NCBI RefSeq assembly: GCF_035474595.1
Contig: NZ_DATIND010000026.1
Span: 1 to 64,000 of the forward strand
Direction: 5' to 3'
Length of the DNA: 64,000 nt
From: Longimicrobium sp.
Lineage (GTDB): Bacteria > Gemmatimonadota > Gemmatimonadetes > Longimicrobiales > Longimicrobiaceae
The notes under the pieces were generated by a model, which was not told the DNA's origin, did not search any database, and saw only the letters and a list, made by a program, of their open reading frames with translations. Numbering within the stretch: the first letter of the stretch is position 1; the number at the start of each line of letters is the position of its first letter. The translations under genes were made by a program, and so were the position numbers. Shown one piece after another: positions 7,744-16,256 of the stretch.

Positions 7744-8269
7744 GCATTATGGCGTTTTTTGCTCGCCCCGGCGGAGACGATAGGGTACATGAATAAGGCC
7801 TTGCAGGCCTTGTTTTCGCTGCCCAGAGTCGCCACGACGGCGAGGTCCGCCGAAGCGCCATCTTTCAAGCCGGCCGGGCCGCTGCTGGGCGGCGTTCTGG
7901 CGACCTTCCTTCAGCATCGGTCCCGTGGTGCCCTCGGAGCCTGTAACGGTGCGGGTGTTCCGTCCCCGACGCCCCCTCGCCGCCCGCTGCGGCCCGTAGC
8001 CCTGTGGCTCCTGCGGTGCACCGTTCAGGCTCCGCGCCGGACGCGGCTCGGGCTCTATTCGTGTTCCCGGCTTGGGGAAGTATACAGATTGTACGCGCGA
8101 GCCCGACGGAGCAGGCCGGAAGGTGGGATAGGTTCTGGGATAGGGTTACCGCGAGAACGCGGCATGTCGGCGCCGGAAGTCCGGTAGGCCCTTCCGAAAC
8201 ATCAAGGATTGACACGGGTTTCGGCATCCGTGCCGATTCCTTTGCTGACTCCGTGTGATCGTAAACAGG
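7744..8269. other. Gene-free stretch
   Basis: No frame here shows a convincing start, ribosome-binding site or conserved motif. Bases 7785-7820 contain CCTTGCAGGCCTTG palindromic DNA. Nothing else stands out. Confidence 0.5.
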
Positions 8270-8300
8270 AAGGGCGGAGATCGCACGGATCTCCGCCCTT
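8270..8300 (-). terminator. Intrinsic terminator after the PBP2 gene
   Basis: AAGGGCGGAGATC (8270-8282) pairs perfectly with GATCTCCGCCCTT (8288-8300) around a 5-base loop. It lies 23 bases downstream of the PBP2 stop codon on the minus strand. Confidence 0.8.
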
Positions 8301-8323
8301 CGCATCGGAACCCGGCCAGCGCC

Positions 8324-10282
8324 TCAGTTCCGCATGGAGCCCACGGTGCCGGGGTTGATGGACGGCGGCGGGGGCGGCGGCGCGCCCATCATCGCGCCCA
8401 CGCGGGCCGACTCGGGGGCCAGCAGCGCCGGCGTGGGCCGGCCGTGGATCTTGTTCAGGTAGAAGTTCGCCGCCTCCGACGCGATCGGCGCCGCCGACGA
8501 CGCGCCGTGCTCGCCGAACTCCACGATCACCGCCACCACGATCTCCGGCGGCTTTCCGCGCGGCCCCGCGAACCCGGTGAACCACCCGTGCGGCCGCGCG
8601 GGGTCCGCCGAGTTCTGCGACGTTCCCGTTTTCCCGGAGAGCTGCCAGTTGCGCAGCTCCACGGCGTGCGCGGTGCCGCCCTCCTCGATCACCCGCGCCA
8701 GCCCCTCGTGCACCGCCGCCAGCGTGGTGGGCGCCACGTGCAGGTCCGTCTCCACCGGGATGGTGTTCAGCGGCTTCATCAGCAGGTGCGGCGTGCGCGA
8801 CGTTCCGTTGCCCGCGAGCGCCGAGAAGAACTGCGCCATCCTGAGCGGCGTCTCGTCGTTCGGCCCCTGCCCGATGGCCACGTTCATCACCTCGCTGGGC
8901 GGCGGCCGCCACCCGAAGCGGCGCACGTACCACTCGCGCCCGGTGGGGAAGTTCCCCGCCTTCTCCGAGGGCAGGTCCACCCCCGTCTTCCGCCCGAACC
9001 CCAGCCGCGTGCCCTCGCGCGTCAGCACGTCCAGCCCCAGCATGATCCCCAGCTGGTAGAAGTAGACGTTGCACGAGTTCTGAATGGCCTGCAGCAGGTT
9101 CTGCGGGCCGTGCCCCTCGCGCTTCCAGCAGTGGCTGTAGCGCCCGGCGTAGCTCATCCCGCCGGTGCAGGCGATGGGCATCACCTGCGTGGGGGTGATC
9201 ACGCCGCGCTCCAGCCCGATCAGCGCCGTGGCCAGCTTCCAGGTGGAGCCGGGGGGATACGTCCCGTGCGTGGCGCGGTTCAGCAGCGGCTTGCCGGGAT
9301 CGGTGTTCAGCTGCTGCCACACCGCGCGGGGGATGGAGCCCACCAGCAGGTTGGGGTCGTACGTGGGCGCCGAGTACAGCGCCAGGATCTCGCCGGTCGA
9401 CGGCACCATGGCGACGACCGCGCCGCGGCGGTCCGCCGGCCACACCTGGTGGATGTAGCGCTGCAGGTCCAGGTCCAGCGTAAGGCGCACGTTCTCGCCC
9501 GCCGCGGGGTCCTCGCTCAGCCGCCGCGTCAGCCCGCGCACCAGCTTGCCGCGCGCGTCCACCTCCACGTAGCGCGCGCCGGCGCGGCCGCCCAGCATGC
9601 GCTCGTACTCGCGCTCCAGCCCCGTCTTGCCGATGTTCTGGCCGCTGCGGTAGCCGCGCCAGTCCTCGCTCTCCAGCTCGCGGTCGCTGATCTCCGACAC
9701 GTACCCCACCACGTGCCCCACCGCCGCGCCCGCCGGGTAGTGGCGGATGGGGTACGGGTCCACGTGCAGCCCGGTGAGCCGGCCGCTCCGCTCCGCGAAC
9801 CACGACACCTGCGCGAAGCTCAGGTTGTGCGACACCTGCACCGGCTCGTCGCGGTGGCGCATGCCCCACTCCACCAGCTCCTGGATGCGCGCGTCGTCCA
9901 GCCCCACCACCCCCGCCACCTGCCGCAGGCGCGCGCGCAGCTGCTCCGGCGGGCCGGGGTCGGTGGTCAGCGAGTAGCCGGTGACGGTTTCGGCGATGAC
10001 CTTGCCGTTGCGGTCCAGGATGGCGCCGCGCGGGGCGGGGATGGGCTGGATGCGGAAGCGGTTGTCGTCCGAGCGCAGCACGAACTCGTCGTTGCGGACG
10101 ATCTGCGTGCGGAAGAACGCCGCCCCCAGCAGCCCCAGCATCATCAGGATGCCGAAGCCCGCCTGGAACGCGCGACGGCGCCGGGCGTGCGGGTGGTACG
10201 GGTTGTACGTGCTCAGCGAGCGATTGTAGGTGCTCAGCGAGCCGTTGCGCGTGCTCAGCGAGCGGTCGATCAGGGTTGCCAT
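8324..10282 (-). CDS. mrdA: Penicillin-binding protein 2 (elongation-specific transpeptidase)
   Basis: This is a class B PBP that crosslinks peptidoglycan during side-wall growth with RodA/MreBCD. The 652-aa protein has one membrane span at about residues 41-60, the PBP dimer/pedestal domain from about 70 to 260 (PAPRGAILDRNG), and the transpeptidase domain with STWK (Ser346 nucleophile), SCN (403-405) and KTGT (551-554). The C-terminus has a proline run (APPPPPPS). No mreC, mreD or rodA neighbours it. The N-terminus is odd: residues 7-27 are three copies of a seven-residue unit (RSLSTRN/GSLSTYN/RSLSTYN) encoded by a 21-bp tandem repeat at 10209-10271. It is transcribed divergently from rho. 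Confidence 0.95.
   Translation of the reverse strand: MATLIDRSLSTRNGSLSTYNRSLSTYNPYHPHARRRRAFQAGFGILMMLGLLGAAFFRTQIVRNDEFVLRSDDNRFRIQPIPAPRGAILDRNGKVIAETVTGYSLTTDPGPPEQLRARLRQVAGVVGLDDARIQELVEWGMRHRDEPVQVSHNLSFAQVSWFAERSGRLTGLHVDPYPIRHYPAGAAVGHVVGYVSEISDRELESEDWRGYRSGQNIGKTGLEREYERMLGGRAGARYVEVDARGKLVRGLTRRLSEDPAAGENVRLTLDLDLQRYIHQVWPADRRGAVVAMVPSTGEILALYSAPTYDPNLLVGSIPRAVWQQLNTDPGKPLLNRATHGTYPPGSTWKLATALIGLERGVITPTQVMPIACTGGMSYAGRYSHCWKREGHGPQNLLQAIQNSCNVYFYQLGIMLGLDVLTREGTRLGFGRKTGVDLPSEKAGNFPTGREWYVRRFGWRPPPSEVMNVAIGQGPNDETPLRMAQFFSALAGNGTSRTPHLLMKPLNTIPVETDLHVAPTTLAAVHEGLARVIEEGGTAHAVELRNWQLSGKTGTSQNSADPARPHGWFTGFAGPRGKPPEIVVAVIVEFGEHGASSAAPIASEAANFYLNKIHGRPTPALLAPESARVGAMMGAPPPPPPSINPGTVGSMRN
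10209..10271. repeat. Three 21-bp tandem repeats inside the PBP2 5' end
   Basis: The unit GTGCTCAGCGAGCGNTTGTAG occurs three times with small changes. It keeps the reading frame and encodes the cytoplasmic seven-residue repeats of PBP2. The unit resembles the short AGTGCTGAG tandems found between genes in this window. Confidence 0.85.
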
Positions 10283-11066
10283 CGGAGACGGCGAGAGAAA
10301 CGGCGATGTGGGGGTGCCGTAAACATAGACGCTTTAACGCTTTCGCGCCAGCGTCACGTGCACCGGACCGCGGAGCGGCGGCGGTCGTGTTTTCGGAAGA
10401 CGGGAAGATGACGCGCATCCACTTCTCCGCGTCACTTCCGCCACCCCGTGCGGTTGCGCGGCTCGGGACGCCTGTTTACCCTTCGGCCGGTTCCATCATC
10501 TTCCCGTTTACGGCCGGCGCCGCCCTTTGACGGATGGATTCACGGCCGCCGCTACGATGCCGGCGGCGACATCGCGCTGTTCGACCGCGAGGACGAGCTG
10601 GCGCGCACGAGCCCGCTTGAGGGCCGCCGCGCACGAGCTGAACGCCTGCGTGGACCGGCATCGCGACGCGCTTGACTCGCTCCCCGACTCGTTCGCCGCG
10701 GGCGGCCGCTGACCCGCCGCGCGCGCCGCGCCGCGATGTGACGCGGCGACCGGTCCGGGCGTCCATGGAGACAGCCTCGACGCGCCGGAGAGGAAGGGGC
10801 GGGGACGACGGAGCCGCGGGGGTGCGGACGGTGGATGAGATCCATTGGCCGCCTTGCGTTTCCGTCCCGTTTTGCTATCTTCCTGCTGCCCGCGCACAGA
10901 TCGGACGTCATCTCCTCCCTGCCGCCTTCCGCGGCACGCAACTTGACGTGCTCCACGCGCGGCCTCTCTGACCAAGCCCACACACGAGGAGACGGGCACT
11001 TCCAAACTTCCGGCACTCCGCCGGCGGCGTCTTCGCGTCCCTGAAACGAATTCTGGAATAAACTGC
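10283..11066. other. Long gene-free region between mrdA and rho, including the rho leader
   Basis: No gene is supported with confidence. Two overlapping plus-strand frames at 10500-10712 give protein-like pieces (DAGGDIALFDREDELARTSP and HELNACVDRHRDALDSLPDS) that would need a frameshift to join; they may be a decayed gene. A possible promoter for rho is TTGCGT (10854-10859), 16 bases, TATCTT (10876-10881). That gives a leader of about 180 bases, and rho leaders are autoregulated by Rho in several bacteria. Confidence 0.4.
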
Positions 11067-12245
11067 ATGACCATTTCCGCCCAAACTGCCGCAGCGGAGC
11101 GCGAGCCGCGCCCGGCCGCCGCCCCCGCCGCGTCGGGCCTCCTCGAGATCCTTCCCAGCGGCAGCGGTTTCCTGCGTACCCTGGCCAACGGCTACCAGTC
11201 GGCCGACGGCGACGTGTTCGTCAGCCAGTCGCTGATCCGCCGCTTCGGGTTGCGCACCGGCGACCGCGTGGAGGGCTCGGTGGGCACGCCGCCGGGGCGC
11301 GGCAAGAGCGCCCCGCTGGACGCCGTGACCGCGGTGAACGGGCTGGACCCGGCGCTCGCCCGCGGCCGCGTGGACTTCGGCTCGCTCCCGGCCACCTATC
11401 CCGACGAGCAGCTGCGCCTTGAGTGCGAGTCGCAGCGCTTCCGCGGCAAGCGCGACAACACCAACCGCATCATCGACCTCATCGCCCCGCTGGGGAAGGG
11501 GCAGCGCGCCCTGATCGTGGCGCCGTCGAAGGCCGGCAAGACCACCGTGCTCCAGAACATCATGGAGGGCGTGGCGGTCAACTATCCCGAAGCGGTGCTG
11601 CTGGTGCTGCTGGTGGACGAGCGCCCCGAGGAAGTGACGGAGATGGAGATGCTGGGGCGCGGCGAGGTCATCGCCAGCTCCTTCGACTGCCCGGCCGAGC
11701 GGCACGTGGCGGTGGCCGAGATGGTGCTGGAGCACGCCCGCCGGCAGGTGGAGAGCGGGCGCGACGTGGTGATCGTGCTGGATTCGCTGACGCGCCTGGC
11801 GCGCGCCTACAACACCACCGAGCGCGGCACCGGCCGCGTGCTGTCGGGCGGCATCGACAGCGGCGCGCTGGAAAAGCCCAAGCGCTTCTTCGGCAGCGCG
11901 CGCAAGGTGCGCGGCGGCACCGGCAGCCTCACCATCATCGCCACCGCGCTGATCGAGACCGGCAGCCGCGGCGACGAGGTGATCTTCGAGGAGTTCAAGG
12001 GCACCGGCAACAGCGAGATCGTGCTGGACCGCGAGCTGGCCGACCGCCGCATCTTCCCGGCGATCAACGTGGACAAGAGCTCCACCCGCCGCGAGGAGCT
12101 GCTCTTCGCCGCCGACGAGGTGGACAAGGCCATGCAGCTGCGCCGCGCGCTGAACTCGCTGCAGCCCGCCGACGCCATCGAGCTGCTGAACAAGCAGCTG
12201 AACGACACCAAGACCAACCGCGAGCTGCTCAGCCGGCTCCGCTAG
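11067..12245 (+). CDS. rho: Transcription termination factor Rho
   Basis: Rho is a hexameric RNA-dependent ATPase that ends transcription at C-rich unstructured RNA. The 392-aa protein has a short N-terminal extension rich in Ala/Pro, an RNA-binding OB domain from about residue 24 (ILPSGSGFLRTL, then a segment ending YPDEQLRLE), Walker A APSKAGKTT near 152-160, Walker B VIVLDSLTRLARAYN near 234, and the R/Q-loop regions (RVLSGGIDSGALEKPKRFFG). It lacks the long inserted N-terminal domain seen in many actinobacteria. It is followed directly by an intrinsic terminator. Confidence 0.97.
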   Translation: MTISAQTAAAEREPRPAAAPAASGLLEILPSGSGFLRTLANGYQSADGDVFVSQSLIRRFGLRTGDRVEGSVGTPPGRGKSAPLDAVTAVNGLDPALARGRVDFGSLPATYPDEQLRLECESQRFRGKRDNTNRIIDLIAPLGKGQRALIVAPSKAGKTTVLQNIMEGVAVNYPEAVLLVLLVDERPEEVTEMEMLGRGEVIASSFDCPAERHVAVAEMVLEHARRQVESGRDVVIVLDSLTRLARAYNTTERGTGRVLSGGIDSGALEKPKRFFGSARKVRGGTGSLTIIATALIETGSRGDEVIFEEFKGTGNSEIVLDRELADRRIFPAINVDKSSTRREELLFAADEVDKAMQLRRALNSLQPADAIELLNKQLNDTKTNRELLSRLR

Positions 12246-12267
12246 GTTCTTTCGGACATCGCAGCAA

Positions 12268-12299
12268 AAGAGGACGGCGCCGCAAGGTGCCGTCCTCTT
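12268..12299 (+). terminator. Intrinsic terminator after rho
   Basis: AAGAGGACGGC (12268-12278) pairs with GCCGTCCTCTT (12289-12299), with a short T-containing tail. The stem lies 22 bases after the rho stop. Confidence 0.8.
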
Positions 12300-12325
12300 C
12301 TGTATTCAGTATTCCGGAGATCGCT

Positions 12326-12471
12326 GGATCTCACGCGGAGCCGCGGAGACGCGGAGGTGCAGGCAAAGTCCTTCCGCGTCTCCGTGACGCCCGGTGGGGC
12401 CAATGCCGGGAGACGCGAAGAACTCTGTGTCGCGATCAGTTCTCCGCGTCTCCGCGTCTCCGCGTGAGATT
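12326..12471. repeat. Double copy of palindromic repeat R1
   Basis: It starts GGATCTCACGCGGAGCCGCG and ends TCTCCGCGTCTCCGCGTGAG, with an extra internal GTCTCCGTGACG arm near 12383, so it looks like one complete unit plus a partial one. It sits between the convergent rho and sulfurtransferase genes. Confidence 0.8.
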
Positions 12472-12479
12472 ACCGGACG

Positions 12480-13367
12480 CTACGGACGCTCGATGGGGAG
12501 GCGCACCGCGTTGCCCCACTCCGTCCACGAGCCGTCGTAGTTGCGCACGTTCGGCCAGCCGAGCAGGTAGCTGAGCGCGAACCAGGTGTGCGACGAGCGC
12601 TCGCCGATGCGGCAGTAGGCGATGGTCTCCTCGCCCGGCTTAAGCCCGAGCTGCCCCTCGTACAGCCCGCGCAGTTCCTCGGCGCCGCGGAACTCGCCGG
12701 TGTCGGGGTTCACGGCGCGCGCCCAGGGCATGCTCTTCGCCCCCGGGATGTGGCCGCCGCGGACGGCGCCTTCCTGCGGGTACTCGGGCATGTGCAGCTT
12801 CTCGCCGCGGTACTCCTCGGGCGAGCGGACGTCCACCAGCTGCCCGTGCTTCTTCACGTGCTGCAGCACGTCGTCGCGGAAGGCGCGGATCTTCTCGTCG
12901 TCGCGCTTGGGCACCGGGTACTCGGCCGGCGGATACGACGGGTAATCGGTGCTGGTCGGGCGCCCCTCGTCGTCCCACTTCTTCCGCCCGCCGTCCATGA
13001 TCTTCACCCGGTTGTGGCCGAAGAGGCGGAAGACCCAGAGGGCGTACGTGGCCCACCAGTTGTTCTTGTCGCCGTAGAAGACGACGGTGGTGTCGGGGGT
13101 GATCCCCTTCTCGCGCATCAGCTTCGCGAACGCCTCCTCGTCCAGGTAGTCGCGGTCCAGCGGGTTCTGCAGGTCGGTGTGCCAGTCGATCTTCACGGCG
13201 CCGGGAACGTGGCCCACGTCGTACAGCAGCACGTCCTCGTCGCTCTCGGCGATGCGGATGCCGGGGTCGTTCAGGTGGTCGGCCACCCACTGCGTGGAAA
13301 CCAGCGCCTCGGGGTGCGCGTAGCCGCGCGCCTCGATGGGGGTGGGGGTGGTCAGCGTGTCGGTCAT
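12480..13367 (-). CDS. sseA: Thiosulfate/3-mercaptopyruvate sulfurtransferase (tandem rhodanese)
   Basis: The enzyme transfers sulfane sulfur to thiophilic acceptors such as cyanide or thiols in the cytosol. The 295-aa protein has two rhodanese domains: an inactive first domain (residues about 20-140, [20 protein letters not shown]) and a catalytic second domain (170-285) whose loop [12 protein letters not shown] carries the active Cys. A CRxGxRSS-type loop is typical of CysA-like thiosulfate sulfurtransferases, while CG(S/T)GVT loops mark mercaptopyruvate enzymes, so thiosulfate is the likelier donor. CAGGAGGG precedes the ATG at 13367. Confidence 0.9.
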   Translation of the reverse strand: MTDTLTTPTPIEARGYAHPEALVSTQWVADHLNDPGIRIAESDEDVLLYDVGHVPGAVKIDWHTDLQNPLDRDYLDEEAFAKLMREKGITPDTTVVFYGDKNNWWATYALWVFRLFGHNRVKIMDGGRKKWDDEGRPTSTDYPSYPPAEYPVPKRDDEKIRAFRDDVLQHVKKHGQLVDVRSPEEYRGEKLHMPEYPQEGAVRGGHIPGAKSMPWARAVNPDTGEFRGAEELRGLYEGQLGLKPGEETIAYCRIGERSSHTWFALSYLLGWPNVRNYDGSWTEWGNAVRLPIERP

Positions 13368-13864
13368 TCCATCCCTCCTGGATTGATCAGGTGTTTCGCC
13401 CGCCCGCCGTGCCCGCGCGCCCCCGCCCGGAGACAGGAACGCCCGGCCTCGCAAGTGCGGACCGGGCGGCGCGGCCGGGTGGGTTGACCCGGCGAAGTTG
13501 GACCCGCGCTTCAGCAGCGCGCGCGCACCGTCGGTCCGTCCGGAGACGGGCGACAGGCGGTACAGGCGCGGAAGCAGGCGGCGAAGGTCATGCCTGCCAT
13601 CCTATGGGAACCGCTGGATGATGTCAAGAATCATTCTTTGCGTCCGTGGGTGACGGATCGATCGATGTCGGCGCGCTATTGGACCGCGACGCGTCTCCGC
13701 CGTATCGCGCCCTCTCCGGCCGGCCGAGGCTGTCCACTCTCCCGTACCGGGAGAGGTAGCTGCCGCGACATCTCCGCGCTGCGATTCCGTCGAGAGCGCA
13801 ACGAAACGCGAGCCCCTGCGCATGAATGGCGCGGGAGCTCGCGATTTCCATCCAGAGAAGCGCC
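13368..13864. repeat. Gene-free region with a CTCCCGTACCGGGAGAGGTAG repeat
   Basis: Bases 13704-13762 (GCCCTCTCCGGCCGGCC, then CTCTCCCGTACCGGGAGAGG, then TAGCTG) are nearly the same as 51555-51614; the shared part includes a perfect CTCCCGTACCGGGAG palindrome. A related block is at about 46998-47080. No gene is supported here. Confidence 0.75.
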
Positions 13865-14122
13865 CTACGAGTTGCCGCCCTCGGCCTCGCGGACGGCGCG
13901 CTCGGCGGCCTGGAAGCCGAGCTTGGAGTGCGTGCCGTCGCAGAACGGCTTGTTCGTCGACGCGCCGCAGCGGCACAGGGAGATGCCCTTCCCCGGCGTG
14001 AGCGGGTACTCGTTCCCGTCCGCGTCCACGAGCCGGATCGGCCCCTCCACGCGGTACGGCCCGTTGTTACGGACGGTGATGGTGACCTGCGGCGTCTCGG
14101 CCTGCGGCGTTTCGTCGGTCAT
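13865..14122 (-). CDS. CDGSH iron-sulfur domain protein
   Basis: This 85-aa protein has the CDGSH signature at about residues 50-65: CRCGASTNKPFCDGTH, with three Cys and one His that bind a 2Fe-2S cluster in MitoNEET-like proteins. The N-terminal ~45 residues form a small beta-rich segment (ITVRNNGPYRVEGPIRLVD) found in many bacterial members. Such proteins are thought to act in electron or cluster transfer. It stands alone, following the sulfurtransferase gene only in position, not in an operon with tight spacing. Confidence 0.9.
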   Translation of the reverse strand: MTDETPQAETPQVTITVRNNGPYRVEGPIRLVDADGNEYPLTPGKGISLCRCGASTNKPFCDGTHSKLGFQAAERAVREAEGGNS

Positions 14123-14141
14123 TCGCGGTTATCCGGGAAGA

Positions 14142-14176
14142 AGGAAGTCCTAAGTCCTAAGTGCTAAGTCCTAAGC
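14142..14176. repeat. Short tandem repeat of AGTCCTA
   Basis: AAGTCCTAAGTCCTAAGTGC continues with TAAGTCCTAAG. This is one of about ten tracts in the window built from 7-8 base units (AGTNCNGA-like) that sit next to gene ends. Confidence 0.8.
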
Positions 14177-14218
14177 TTGGTGACGGAATCACCCTCTACT
14201 TTCGCACTCTCGCACTCA

Positions 14219-14866
14219 TCAGGCCGCGCTGAGGGCGCCGGCCATCCACACGATGCCGAGGGTGGCGCTGCCTACGGCCGTCAGCGTGCGCAGGGTGCGG
14301 CCGAGCGTGGGGACGCGCGTGCCGGCCTGGTCGAAGAGGAGGCCGGCGGCGACCGCGTAGAGTCCCATCGCAACCGTGGTGCCGACGCCGAAGAAGAGCA
14401 GGTAGGCGCCCGCGAGCCAGGCCGAGCGCGTCAGCGCGGCGGGGAGGAGCGCCACCAGCGGCGCCGTGCCCGCCAGCCCGTGCGCCATCCCCACCCACAG
14501 GCTGCCGTGGCGGTGCGTGTGCGGATGCGCGTGGTCGTGCTCGCCGCCGCGCGCGGCCATGCGGTGCGCGCGCTCGTGCAGCACGCTCCAGAGCAGCCAC
14601 GCGCCCAGCCCCAGCAGCATCCCGCCCACGCCGAACTCCAGCCCGCGCGTCAGCCGCTCGGGCACGCGCAGGTCCAGCGCCACCAGCAGCAGCCCGACCA
14701 CCAGCAGCGCCGCCGAGTGCCCCACGCCCCAGCGCACGCCGAACGCCACCGACTTGGCGGGGCCCGGGCGGCGCGAGACGAAGGTGGTGACCGCAGCCAT
14801 GTGGTCGGGCTCCAGCGCGTGCGCGAAGCCCGCGATCAGCGCGGTCAGGAGCGGAAGCAGGTGCAT
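14219..14866 (-). CDS. NicO/UreH-type nickel or cobalt transporter
   Basis: A 215-aa integral membrane protein with about six spans. The first helix carries HALEPDHMAAV, the HX4DH motif that binds Ni or Co in this transporter superfamily. A His-rich cytoplasmic loop at about residues 111-127 (EHDHAHPHTHRHG) is also typical of metal transporters, and a GVRWGVGHS motif near residue 50 matches family pattern. I chose the ATG at 14866 because it places the first helix at the N-terminus. Metal and direction of transport cannot be settled from sequence; no urease or hydrogenase genes are nearby. Confidence 0.82.
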   Translation of the reverse strand: MHLLPLLTALIAGFAHALEPDHMAAVTTFVSRRPGPAKSVAFGVRWGVGHSAALLVVGLLLVALDLRVPERLTRGLEFGVGGMLLGLGAWLLWSVLHERAHRMAARGGEHDHAHPHTHRHGSLWVGMAHGLAGTAPLVALLPAALTRSAWLAGAYLLFFGVGTTVAMGLYAVAAGLLFDQAGTRVPTLGRTLRTLTAVGSATLGIVWMAGALSAA

Positions 14867-14975
14867 CAGGGGAGCGCGGGCGAGGAGAAAACGGAGCGCG
14901 GGCGGAGCAGGCTCCGTCCGCGCGCGCAGAAGTCTATCCCCATCCCCCGGGTCCGTCAATCGAATCCGTCACCGC

Positions 14976-15083
14976 AAAGTGCTGAGTGCCGAGTGCCGAG
15001 TGCCGAGTGCCGAACCACGCGGCCGTGTGGATGCCCAACTTGAAGTTCCACTCAGGACTTGGGACTCAGGACTCAGGACTTCT
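14976..15083. repeat. Two short tandem tracts between gene ends
   Basis: AAAGTGCTGAGTGCCGAGTG with further GCCGAG units spans 14976-15013, and ACTCAGGACTTGGGACTCAG with another ACTCAGGAC spans about 15050-15080. Both are of the 7-8 base AGTNCNGA-like class; the second is in the reverse sense. Confidence 0.75.
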
Positions 15084-15087
15084 TCTA

Positions 15088-15516
15088 TCAGTTCAGATTG
15101 AACGTCAGCGTGAAGCGGGTGCGCACGTCGTACGGCACGTCGTCCAGCGTGGCGGGGGTGAAGCGCAGGTGCTCGGCGATGGCGGCCACGTAGCGGTCCA
15201 CGAACTCGTCGCCGGTGGGCTGCACCACCTCCACGTAGCTTACCGTGCCGCGGCGGTTGACGACGAGCCGCACGACCGCCGACCTGCTCACCGGCGCGGG
15301 CATCTTCCCCGCCTGCGGATGGTGCTCGGCGACGCCGTGGAGCAGGTCCACCAGCTCCTGGCGGTTCTCCAGCACGGGGCTGCACGCCCGCTTCCCCGGC
15401 GCGGGGGCCACGTAGTCCGCATCCAGCCGGATCAGCGCCTGGTACGCGCGCCCGCCCTCCAGCGAGGTCTCGACCAGGCCCAGGTTCGTGGAGCTCTCGA
15501 AGAGCCCCGGCGTCAC
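15088..15516 (-). CDS. TonB C-terminal domain protein with a chimeric 5' end
   Basis: The 142-aa frame from a GTG at 15516 has a TonB C-terminal (TonB_C) type domain at residues about 70-142 (VVRLVVNRRGTVSYVEVVQP, LRFTPATLDDVPYDVR). Its first 17 residues, TPGLFESSTNLGLVE, are not from a TonB protein. They are encoded by a 56-bp segment (15469-15524) that is identical except for one base to 18279-18334 inside the amidohydrolase gene 2.8 kb away. No signal peptide is present, unlike the four TonB_C relatives at 40-43 kb. I infer that a duplicated fragment replaced the original 5' end, so this may be a pseudogene. The C-terminal domain itself looks intact. Confidence 0.6.
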   Translation of the reverse strand: MTPGLFESSTNLGLVETSLEGGRAYQALIRLDADYVAPAPGKRACSPVLENRQELVDLLHGVAEHHPQAGKMPAPVSRSAVVRLVVNRRGTVSYVEVVQPTGDEFVDRYVAAIAEHLRFTPATLDDVPYDVRTRFTLTFNLN

Positions 15517-15555
15517 CCACTTCCGGAGACAATCTATGGGCGCCGATAAAATCTG

Positions 15556-16050
15556 TCATCCCGCGGCGTCGGCGGCGGATGCGGCACCGGAGCGCTTTTG
15601 GGGGCGGATGTGGATCACCTTCTCCACCTCGGCGTGCACGGTGCCCTCCGCGTCCGCCAGCTCGATGCGGTAGGTGCGGTCGAGGGCGCGCTCCGTCTTC
15701 AGCGCCTGGCGAATGGCGCCGAGCTCCGCGTCGTCCAGGGTGAAGCGGGCGTGCAGCGTGGTGCGGCCGGGCTTGCGGAAGCGGATGGACGCGGACTTGT
15801 CCCACACGGTGTAGCCGGGGCCGAGCAGCTTGATCAGCATCACCATGTAGATGGGGTCCACCGCGCCGTACATGCTGCCGCCGAAGATGGTGCCTACGTA
15901 GTTGCGCGTGCGCCGGCTCAGCGGGATCTCCACCCGCACCTCGTACCAGTCGTCGGCGATGTAGGTGATCCTGCCGCCCGTCCCCCGGTACGCGGGGAAG
16001 AAGTGGGTGACGGCGATGCGCGTCAGGCGCGTGCGGAGCGATTCGGGCAT
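15556..16050 (-). CDS. Hotdog-fold thioesterase-like protein (DUF4442 type)
   Basis: The 164-aa protein resembles the DUF4442 branch of hotdog thioesterases: HFFPAYRGTGGRITYIADDW early, then RNYVGTIFGGSMYGAVDPIY with the Gly-rich central helix, and IRFRKPGRTTLHARF. Members are predicted to act on acyl-CoA or acyl carrier substrates, but none of the residues here proves catalysis or specificity. The last ~20 residues are Ala-rich and probably disordered. It is a single gene between repeats; the start at 16050 fits the family length. Confidence 0.7.
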   Translation of the reverse strand: MPESLRTRLTRIAVTHFFPAYRGTGGRITYIADDWYEVRVEIPLSRRTRNYVGTIFGGSMYGAVDPIYMVMLIKLLGPGYTVWDKSASIRFRKPGRTTLHARFTLDDAELGAIRQALKTERALDRTYRIELADAEGTVHAEVEKVIHIRPQKRSGAASAADAAG

Positions 16051-16120
16051 CGGGATACGCGTCTGGGGATGAGGACCGTGGCGCGTCCATCCTACGATCC
16101 TGCTTGGCCGATGGAAATGC

Positions 16121-16198
16121 CTCACGCGGAGCCGCGGAGAACTCCGTCCAGCGATGAGTTCTCTGCGTCTCCGCGTCTCCGCGTCTCCGCGTGAGATC
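16121..16198. repeat. Palindromic repeat R1
   Basis: CTCACGCGGAGCCGCGGAGA is separated by about 20 bases from TCTGCGTCTCCGCGTCTCCG, with one extra GTCTCCGC unit and the GTGAGATC end. It abuts the terminator at 16204. Confidence 0.8.
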
Positions 16199-16203
16199 AA
16201 AAG

Positions 16204-16239
16204 CGAAGCGTCCCCCGCGAAGGCGCGGGGGACGCTTCG
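16204..16239 (-). terminator. Strong intrinsic terminator after the 16257 lipoprotein
   Basis: GAAGCGTCCCCCGCG pairs with CGCGGGGGACGCTTC around AAGG. A near copy of the arms (GCGTCCCCCGCG/CGGGGGACGC) is at 17206-17237 after the next gene. Both are oriented to stop minus-strand transcription. Confidence 0.8.
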
Positions 16240-16256
16240 ATTCCAGGCCGCAGCGG

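Noticed and set aside
7865-8305. 146-aa minus-strand frame downstream of the 6472 lipoprotein promoter
   Set aside because: No ribosome-binding site, biased composition, and it overlaps the PBP2 terminator.
8255-10411. 718-aa plus-strand open frame opposite PBP2
   Set aside because: Antisense shadow of mrdA, whose STWK, SCN and KTGT motifs show the true strand.
10448-10712. Two overlapping small plus-strand frames between mrdA and rho
   Set aside because: Fragments look protein-like but would need a frameshift to join and have no good start; kept only as a note in the gene-free entry.
15516-15558. Read-through fusion of the thioesterase-like gene with the TonB_C gene
   Set aside because: The two are in the same frame, but a TGA at 15556-15558 separates them; I see no sign of recoding.
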